From assembly GCA_011605775.1 (NCBI GenBank), contig JAAOZN010000007.1, forward strand, positions 1-46,382: a stretch of 46,382 nt of DNA, in the 5' to 3' direction. The position numbers and the translations under genes were made by a program. Under the pieces are notes generated by a model. That model searched no databases, had not been told where the DNA came from, and worked only from the letters and a program-made list of their open reading frames with translations. Below, in pieces: positions 40,882-46,382 of the stretch (positions are counted from its first letter, which is position 1; the number at the start of each line of letters is the position of its first letter). Origin of the DNA: Nitrososphaerota archaeon (GTDB taxonomy: Archaea > Thermoproteota > Nitrososphaeria > Nitrososphaerales > JAAOZN01).

Positions 40882-41943
40882 TTACTCTAGTTGAGTTATG
40901 TTATTGAAGGGTAGATCAAGAGTGCATTCGGGTCCAGAATCTAGCGTCCTCTCAGCCCCGAAGATGCTGTCCAAAACATCATAGTTTGCGAGCTTAATCT
41001 TCTTGAATCCTGAGACCAAGACTACGGAGGTAACCTTGCTATACCCACACGTGCTGAAGCCATACTCCACTCTAACCCCTCCGTCTCTAAGCAAGGTTGC
41101 AAGATGCTTTACACTATCCTCTACTTCACCCGCCAAAAGATTCTTTGAACCGCTCAGATAAAGTAGCGCAGACTCGGCTTCTGCTGGATCGGCTTTCTTA
41201 TATATAGATGCCACCGCCTCGCCAACCGCCTCAAGCACATCAACCCTATCGCTTAAAGCGAGCAGCGTAAACCTATCTTTAATAGAGGCTGTTACAGTTT
41301 TATCTAAGCCTACTGGATAATCTTCTTTTTCAAAGGCTCCGAGTAGTCTGGATAGCGCAAAGGCTATCCGCTCGTTTATCTCCTCATACACATCTAGAAT
41401 AGGTTTATCGCTTAAGGTTTGGGTGAAGTCGTTGTTGTCGATTACGATGACGTGGTCGCAAGCTCTGCTGAGGTGTCGAAGCGCTATAGAAGAGTAGAAG
41501 AGTTTGCTATGCTCAAAGTCTGAGGGCATTATAGCCACAGCCAGCACAGGCGAACCTTGCTCTTTTGCGGTTTCGGCTACTAGAGGGGCTAAACCTGAGC
41601 CCGTAGCTCCTCCTAGACCTGATATTATAAGTGTGAGCTTGGCGCCTTTCACCACTTCACGTATCTTGTTTAGATGCTTTACTCCCACACCTCTTACTGC
41701 TGCAGGCTCTCTCCTTAGGTGGGTGAGTGGTATGTAGATCGATTCGGTCAGCCCTCTTAGATCGTTTTCGTCGCAGCTTAGGTAGTAGAAGTGGTGTATA
41801 CCTGTTTTGAATTCGCTGATCTTTGACGCTACTCTACAGCCAGCAGTCCCTACACCAACTCCAATAATATTCGAAGCCTCATCAAATATGAAGTGTTTTA
41901 AGGTTAGAGTATGCCCTCTACTCAAGGCTTGATCGCATAGCAT
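40882..41943 (-). CDS. Divergent FtsZ/tubulin-superfamily GTPase
   Basis: The protein polymerises with GTP in this superfamily. The 353-residue product has IIGVGVGTAGCRVASKI (26-42, replacing GxGGGGxN), the tubulin signature variant GLGGATGSG (109-117), and NNDF plus VYEEINERIAFALSRLLG in the nucleotide-binding helix. The T7 catalytic loop expected as NLDxAD reads TVTASIKDRFTLLALS, so the usual catalytic Asp pair is altered. It may be an FtsZ-like cytoskeletal protein not needed for division, or a degenerate regulatory copy. The start is the ATG at 41943. Confidence 0.75.
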   Translation of the reverse strand: MLCDQALSRGHTLTLKHFIFDEASNIIGVGVGTAGCRVASKISEFKTGIHHFYYLSCDENDLRGLTESIYIPLTHLRREPAAVRGVGVKHLNKIREVVKGAKLTLIISGLGGATGSGLAPLVAETAKEQGSPVLAVAIMPSDFEHSKLFYSSIALRHLSRACDHVIVIDNNDFTQTLSDKPILDVYEEINERIAFALSRLLGAFEKEDYPVGLDKTVTASIKDRFTLLALSDRVDVLEAVGEAVASIYKKADPAEAESALLYLSGSKNLLAGEVEDSVKHLATLLRDGGVRVEYGFSTCGYSKVTSVVLVSGFKKIKLANYDVLDSIFGAERTLDSGPECTLDLPFNNITQLE

Positions 41944-41997
41944 TACACAGATTTACTATAATCCTCTACTTCTTAAGAGGGTTAGACCTTTTGTCAC

Positions 41998-43290
41998 CTA
42001 ATGTTGACAGACTACACCACGAAGGCAGGCTGCCGTTGCTCCTTTAACTTCAACATCCACATAGGAACCCAATTCAACACCATCATAAAGTAGAACTGGC
42101 TTATAGTAGGGGTTTCTGGCCACTTTAGCTCCCTTAACCTTCTCGTCAACAAGAGCCTCACCCCTCCAACCGAGCCAACGCCTATTCCTTTCTAAGGTGA
42201 TCAATTTCACTAAGCTGTGGAGGGCTGCTGAGCGCCGTTTTACGACACTATATGGGAGCTGAGGTAATGAGGCGGCTCTTGTACCAGGCCTTGGGCTGAA
42301 GCGTGATATATTTACTACATCTGGTTTTACTTGCTCGAGCAGAGCAACTGTTTCTTTAAAGCACTCTTCTTTTTCTGTAGGGTAGCCCACGATCACATCT
42401 GTGCTTAAGGTTACTGAGGGTATTATTCGCCTAGCTTCATCCACGATCTTTATGAAGTCCTCTTTTGTGTACCCTCTCCTCATGTCAGATAATACATCGT
42501 TGCACCCGCTCTGCACAGGTATGTGCAGGAACTTGAAGAACCTCTCTTCCCGCAGCACATCGACTATCCTACTAACATCATCGAGTATATGTGTGGGGTT
42601 CATCATACCAACCCTAACCTTAAAGCATCCATCGAGCTTAGCGATCTTATCGAGCAGATCTGCTAAAGAGGAGCCCCTATCCTTCCCATAGCAACCATTG
42701 TCTTGCGAAGTGAGCCAGATTTCCCTACAACCGTGCCTAACAAGTCTAACGACTTCTTCCAAGATAAGCGCCTCCTCGAAGCTCTTGAGCTTCCCCCTCG
42801 CTATCTTGACTTGGCAGAAGGAGCAGGCTGAAAGGCACCCTGATGCGATCTGCACCACGCCTACGACAGGGTTTCGAAGCACCCTCGGTTGAAGAAGCTT
42901 GTTGTATGTTTGGCTGAGCTCTTCAACCCTCTCTCCCTCAAGCGCCTTCTCAGCAACCTCCTTTACCCTATCGATGGAGTTAGGTCCCAGCAATGAAGCT
43001 CGTTGGTTTATGCTTAGTATTGTTTCTCTTGAAGTTTTGGGCATGCAGCCAGCGACTATCATAGGTTTGCCTAGAGATGTAAGCGCCTTAAGCCTTGTCA
43101 CCATCCTTTGATAGGTTGGGTCCTTGACGGTGCACGTGACTATGACATTGAGATCTGCTTCTGTAGGTGATCGGGTTATTGTGTAGCCTGCGTCAAGTAG
43201 TAAACCAGCTACGATCTCAGCATCGGCTAGATTCGCGCTGCATCCATATGACTCTATGTAAACCTTAGCTTGCGCTCCTGCTTGGGTCAC
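41998..43290 (-). CDS. tRNA methylthiotransferase (MtaB/CDKAL1-like)
   Basis: This radical SAM enzyme adds a methylthio group to t6A37 of ANN-decoding tRNAs. The 430-residue product has the N-terminal cluster cysteines Cys17, Cys53 and Cys82, the radical SAM motif SGCLSACSFC (Cys152, 156, 159), LWLTSQDNGCYG-like and HIPVQSGCNDVLSDMRRGYT blocks, and a C-terminal TRAM domain (GWRGEALVDEK...GSYVDVEVKGA). The archaeal/eukaryal subgroup is the best fit. It starts with GTG overlapping the MoaD-like gene by 4 nt. Confidence 0.92.
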   Translation of the reverse strand: MTQAGAQAKVYIESYGCSANLADAEIVAGLLLDAGYTITRSPTEADLNVIVTCTVKDPTYQRMVTRLKALTSLGKPMIVAGCMPKTSRETILSINQRASLLGPNSIDRVKEVAEKALEGERVEELSQTYNKLLQPRVLRNPVVGVVQIASGCLSACSFCQVKIARGKLKSFEEALILEEVVRLVRHGCREIWLTSQDNGCYGKDRGSSLADLLDKIAKLDGCFKVRVGMMNPTHILDDVSRIVDVLREERFFKFLHIPVQSGCNDVLSDMRRGYTKEDFIKIVDEARRIIPSVTLSTDVIVGYPTEKEECFKETVALLEQVKPDVVNISRFSPRPGTRAASLPQLPYSVVKRRSAALHSLVKLITLERNRRWLGWRGEALVDEKVKGAKVARNPYYKPVLLYDGVELGSYVDVEVKGATAACLRGVVCQH

Positions 43291-43592
43291 AGCCCGCCGC
43301 CTATCGGTGGTAGGATCACAACTAGATCCCCATTTTTAAGCTTCAAAGAGGCTAGGTCTGAGGTGTCCACAGCATTACCGTTGACTAGCATAACCAGGCT
43401 CTCTCTTAAAGTCCCTTTCTGGTCCAGTAGGAATTCAGCGCTCTTCTTTCCGTAGCGAGCCACCAGCGCCTCCAAGAACTTCCTCGCATCAACTTCTCCA
43501 TTAAACTCAAAGGCTTCCTCCTTCTTACCAGTAATCTCTCTTAGCGCTGCAAAGTACTTTGTAGTGATTATGGTCTTCTGCTCGCCGGTCAT
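43287..43592 (-). CDS. MoaD/SAMP-like ubiquitin-fold protein
   Basis: This is a sulfur carrier for molybdopterin synthesis or an archaeal ubiquitin-like modifier. The 101-residue product has a beta-grasp pattern (TTKYFAALREITGKKEEAFEF, LVMLVNGNAV, LKNGDLVVILPP) and the end PPIGGGL. The Gly-Gly needed for adenylation is followed by an extra Leu that normal MoaD/SAMP proteins lack; it would need removal or prevent activation. The organism needs molybdopterin for the molybdoenzyme near 27 kb. It is coupled to the methylthiotransferase gene, so a role in thiolation is also conceivable. Confidence 0.82.
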   Translation of the reverse strand: MTGEQKTIITTKYFAALREITGKKEEAFEFNGEVDARKFLEALVARYGKKSAEFLLDQKGTLRESLVMLVNGNAVDTSDLASLKLKNGDLVVILPPIGGGL

Positions 43593-43634
43593 CTTACTTA
43601 AGGCTGGGTCTTTGCTGTCATAAAAGAATTTAGG

Positions 43635-43967
43635 TTAAGCCTGCTCGAGAAGCCTATTTACCAAATCGTCCAGAAGGTGACCTCTACAAACGACTTGAAT
43701 CTTGTACCTCGGTGCCACTTCAGAGACCGCTTCGCGTATCCTTCGACCTAGATCTACAGCAACAGGGCTTGCTGGTGAGAACGGAGAATAGACCACTCGA
43801 ATGGTTTCATCGTCTACACGGCTTATCTCCAGAATTATGTTGGATTCGGAGAGGAGCCGATTTGTCTCAGGATCTCTAACTTTCTGAATCTGTTCAACCA
43901 GATCTTTGAGGAGCGTATCCACGCTTACCCACTCACACGCCATTCTATTTAACTCTAACCTCACCAC
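43635..43967 (-). CDS. DUF59/MIP18-like protein without the usual Cys
   Basis: The 110-residue product resembles the MIP18/PaaD family that helps iron-sulfur cluster assembly: QIQKVRDPETNRLLSESNII, then VVYSPFSPASPVAVDLGRRIREAVSE. In normal members this segment has a Cys-Pro; here Ser stands in place of the Cys. The C-terminus (YKIQVVCRGHLLDDLVNRLL) is helical. It overlaps gcvPB by 7 nt. I am confident of a small alpha/beta fold but only moderately of the family. Confidence 0.5.
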   Translation of the reverse strand: MVRLELNRMACEWVSVDTLLKDLVEQIQKVRDPETNRLLSESNIILEISRVDDETIRVVYSPFSPASPVAVDLGRRIREAVSEVAPRYKIQVVCRGHLLDDLVNRLLEQA

Positions 43968-45430
43968 CTTACCTTTAGTGTGCGAGGATGCGACGCTCTA
44001 ACCTCATCTACCCGTGCTACAGCGGTGCTATGTGGCGCATCAGCCGCTGCTCTAGGATCTTCATAAGCTACTTTCGCCGCTTCGTTTAATGCTTTAGCGT
44101 AGTGATCGAGTTCCTCTAAGCTCTCAGATTCTGTAGGCTCAATCATAATAGCTTCGCGTATAGTTATAGGGAAGTAGATAGTCGGCGGATGCACACCGTG
44201 CTCAAGAAGCAGCTTGGCTAAATCAAGCGCCGAGGCTTTCGATGAAGCCACAAATTCATGCTTACAGGGGGTATTTGAAAGGCCTTGAATGTCAAAGTAT
44301 CTTCGATCAAGTCTACTCATTAGGTAGTTCGCTGCAAGCGTAGCGAGAGCAGAGGTATCTCTTAACCCGTCTCGACCGAGCAGAAGACAATAAACATATG
44401 CGCCTACTAGTACACCTATGTTACCGAAATAGCTTCTCACTCTACCGACTGACTTAGGTCTATCATAGTTCCACCTATATCTACAGCCATCAAACTCAAG
44501 AACTGGAGTAGGGAGATAATCGCCTAACTCTTCAGTAGCGAAGATAGGACCTGCACCAGGGCCGCCTCCACCGTGTGGTGTGCCGAAGGTCTTATGTAGG
44601 TTCAGGTGCGCTATATCGAATCCGATATCCCCCGGTCTTACCCTACCTAGTAGTGCGTTCAAGTTTGCTCCATCATAATATGTCAGCCCACCTGCTTCAT
44701 GTATTATCCCGATAACCTCTTTCACATTCTTCTCGAACAATCCTAGTGTATTTGGGACGGTCATCATCATACCAGCCGTAGATCTACCAGCCACGGCCTT
44801 CACAGCCTCAATATCTACCACCCCATCTTTCGTAGAGGGTATCTTAACGACTTTGAAGCCAGCCATCGCAGCGCTCGCAGGGTTGGTTCCATGAGCGGTA
44901 TCAGGTATAAGAATCTCGTTTCTAGTGCCAAGTTGCCCTCTATCCTTTAACCAAGCTCTGATCATCAGCGCACCCGTAAACTCGCCTTGAGCGCCTGCGG
45001 CGGGTTGTAGGGAAAACTTCGGCAAACCCACTATTTCAGCGAGCATCGTGCCTAACTCAAAAAGCATCTTTAATAGACCTTGAACGTATTCCTCAGGCTC
45101 TTCGGGGTGAATCGTCTTGAATCTAGCGTTTGAGATTACCCTCTTAATTATCTTTGGGTTATATTTCATTGTGCAGCTACCAAGAGGGTATGTGCCCAAA
45201 TCTACCGCATAGTTCATCTGAGATAGTCTGGTATAGTGTCTTATTATCTGAGGCTGAGCTACCTCAGGCAGCCTAATATCATATCTCCTCAAATTTTTGG
45301 GTACTGTTTCCAAGACGTCTCCCACCTGTTTACTGAGCTCCGGGTCTGAGGGGAGGGTTAAGCCGCACCTACCTTTCCTACTTAACTCTATAAGTAGGGG
45401 CTCATCCCAGCTAGCCTGCCTAAATACCAT
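43961..45430 (-). CDS. gcvPB: Glycine dehydrogenase (decarboxylating) subunit 2
   Basis: With subunit 1 it forms the PLP-dependent P-protein of the glycine cleavage system. The 489-residue product has the PLP lysine in HLNLHKTFGTPHGGGGPGAGP, the glycine-binding surroundings YPLGSCTMKYNPK, and GAQGEFTGALMIRAW. Length is typical. It lies 1 nt after gcvPA. gcvH and gcvT are not in the window. The two-subunit form is usual in archaea and many bacteria. Confidence 0.96.
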   Translation of the reverse strand: MVFRQASWDEPLLIELSRKGRCGLTLPSDPELSKQVGDVLETVPKNLRRYDIRLPEVAQPQIIRHYTRLSQMNYAVDLGTYPLGSCTMKYNPKIIKRVISNARFKTIHPEEPEEYVQGLLKMLFELGTMLAEIVGLPKFSLQPAAGAQGEFTGALMIRAWLKDRGQLGTRNEILIPDTAHGTNPASAAMAGFKVVKIPSTKDGVVDIEAVKAVAGRSTAGMMMTVPNTLGLFEKNVKEVIGIIHEAGGLTYYDGANLNALLGRVRPGDIGFDIAHLNLHKTFGTPHGGGGPGAGPIFATEELGDYLPTPVLEFDGCRYRWNYDRPKSVGRVRSYFGNIGVLVGAYVYCLLLGRDGLRDTSALATLAANYLMSRLDRRYFDIQGLSNTPCKHEFVASSKASALDLAKLLLEHGVHPPTIYFPITIREAIMIEPTESESLEELDHYAKALNEAAKVAYEDPRAAADAPHSTAVARVDEVRASHPRTLKVRW

Positions 45431-45431
45431 G

Positions 45432-46382
45432 TCAACTCAACTCCTTCTTTATAGCGTTGACCAAAAGATCGATGTCGCTTTTCAAATGGACTTCGGTTGC
45501 TGAGAATAACGCTGCATCACTTAGCTCAGGGAAGTCTCTACCTAAAGGCAGCCCACCAACTAACCCGCATCTTGATAGGTTCACGTAGATCTTCTTAGGG
45601 TCTGCTTTTAGAAACCTTACAACGAAGTCTTTAAAGAAAGGAGTGTAATAAGGGGAAACCACATTCTCTAATTCACCCAGCTTCATAGCAGCGTAATGCG
45701 AGCTCTCCATTATACGCTTGCCAAGCTCCCTAAAACCGCTGCTTCCAAGGCTAGTTAGATAAGCGGCAACAGCTACTGCACAAAGGGCTTCGTTCGTGCA
45801 GATGTTAGATGTGGCTTCCTCTCTTCTTATATGCTGCTCGCGTGTCTGCATAACCATAGTGTAACATCTTCTAGCACCATCCCTTGTGACGGTTTCGCCT
45901 ATTATGCGCCCAGGCATCTGCCTATAGACCTTCTGCCCTCCTCTGGCTGCGAATATTCCAATAAGAGGACCGCCGTAGTTGAGGTGTAAACCCAAGGGCT
46001 GCCCCTCTCCTACAACTATATCTGCGCCATACTCCGCTGGGGGCTTAACTACAGCTAGCGAAGTAGGGTCTAACCCTACTATGGCCATAGCACCGTGTTC
46101 ATGGGCTAATTTACATACATCTTCAGCAAGCTCTTCAAAGACCCCGAAGTAGTTTGGGTTCTCAAAGTAGATGGCAGCAACATCTTCGTCAACCTTCTCT
46201 TTTAGAATAGCATAATCTACGCACCCTTTCATCAGATCATACTCAGCCGTGATAACCTCGACCCCTATTGGTGTGCAGTATGTCCTTATCACCTCAAGCC
46301 TCTGTGGACCGCAATTCCTCAACGCGACGATCTTTCGTCTTCTGGTTATTCTCACTGCCATCCTGCAAGCTTCGCCAGCAGC
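45432..46382 (-). CDS. gcvPA: Glycine dehydrogenase (decarboxylating) subunit 1, 5' end outside window
   Basis: This is the partner of gcvPB. The frame remains open to the window edge (AAGEACR before the Met at 46361), so the N-terminal 130 or so residues are missing; the full family length is about 450. The visible part has the fold-type-I core: VKPPAEYGADIVVGEGQPLGLHLNYGGPLIGIF, RQMPGRIIGETVTRDGARRCYTMVMQTREQHIRREEATSNICTNEAL and the C-terminal domain. These blocks are strongly diagnostic. Confidence 0.95.
   Translation of the reverse strand, partial: AAGEACRMAVRITRRRKIVALRNCGPQRLEVIRTYCTPIGVEVITAEYDLMKGCVDYAILKEKVDEDVAAIYFENPNYFGVFEELAEDVCKLAHEHGAMAIVGLDPTSLAVVKPPAEYGADIVVGEGQPLGLHLNYGGPLIGIFAARGGQKVYRQMPGRIIGETVTRDGARRCYTMVMQTREQHIRREEATSNICTNEALCAVAVAAYLTSLGSSGFRELGKRIMESSHYAAMKLGELENVVSPYYTPFFKDFVVRFLKADPKKIYVNLSRCGLVGGLPLGRDFPELSDAALFSATEVHLKSDIDLLVNAIKKELS

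Overview
The window is gene-dense archaeal DNA. Diagnostic genes are DNA topoisomerase VI A and B, aIF1A, aIF2-beta, RIO1 kinase, Dim2-like KH protein, S19e, L31e, L39e, PDCD5-like protein, Nep1, Rpp21, archease, tRNA-splicing endonuclease and intron-bearing tRNAs. Promoters are TATA-box type, and GTG and TTG starts are common. A divergent FtsZ/tubulin-like gene together with several introns at unusual tRNA positions fits a TACK archaeon outside the FtsZ-less Thermoprotei, perhaps an Aigarchaeota/Nitrososphaeria- or Bathyarchaeota-type thermophile. That placement is inference. Both window ends cut genes: a radical SAM protein on the left and gcvPA on the right. Three genes carry frame breaks (glmS, an HtrA-type protease, an LLM-class oxidoreductase). 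Two of the breaks fall in short G runs, so sequencing error has to be considered.

Layout. 1-1.3 kb: radical SAM gene end, a tRNA-Ile(GAU) gene that I read as having three introns, and an 18-bp perfect inverted repeat between divergent promoters. 1.3-8.8 kb: DUF47/PhoU-like protein, EndA, a 41-aa zinc finger, F420/NADP reductase-like protein, acylphosphatase, isocitrate/isopropylmalate-type dehydrogenase, DUF488, DUF362, FrhB-like protein and a nucleotidyltransferase-like protein. 8.9-13.8 kb: S13-S4-S11, broken glmS, thioredoxin reductase, rhomboid protease. 14-18.4 kb: minus-strand operon aIF1A-RIO1-KH-top6B-top6A. 18.6-22.5 kb: class III CoA-transferase, a candidate structured RNA just upstream of an intron-bearing tRNA-Ala(CGC), and a LutA/LutB-like iron-sulfur pair. 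22.5-26.1 kb: an enlarged NurA-like protein overlapping HerA.

26.1-29.3 kb, minus strand: TusA-DsrE-cysteine synthase, followed by a membrane-anchored sulfite-oxidase-fold molybdoenzyme; this reads as a sulfur-handling module. 29.4-30.4 kb: aIF2-beta, DUF424 and a 48-aa zinc-finger-like protein. 30.5-36.1 kb: an envelope/proteolysis block with HtrA-like protease, secreted matrixin-type protease, M24 peptidase, secreted coiled-coil protein, and a membrane protein with an outside domain and a cytoplasmic winged helix. 36.2-40.3 kb: archease, UbiX-like protein, LLM oxidoreductase, Nep1, Rpp21, S19e, PDCD5, L39e, L31e. 40.3-46.4 kb, minus strand: ASCH-like protein, FtsZ-like protein, tRNA methylthiotransferase, MoaD-like protein, DUF59-like protein, gcvPB and gcvPA.

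RNA maturation recurs through the window: EndA, archease, Nep1, Rpp21, KH/Dim2, RIO1 and methylthiotransferase, alongside two tRNAs that need non-canonical intron removal. Genes are tightly packed, with many 4-17 nt overlaps including convergent ones. No CRISPR array, transposase or integrase was seen.
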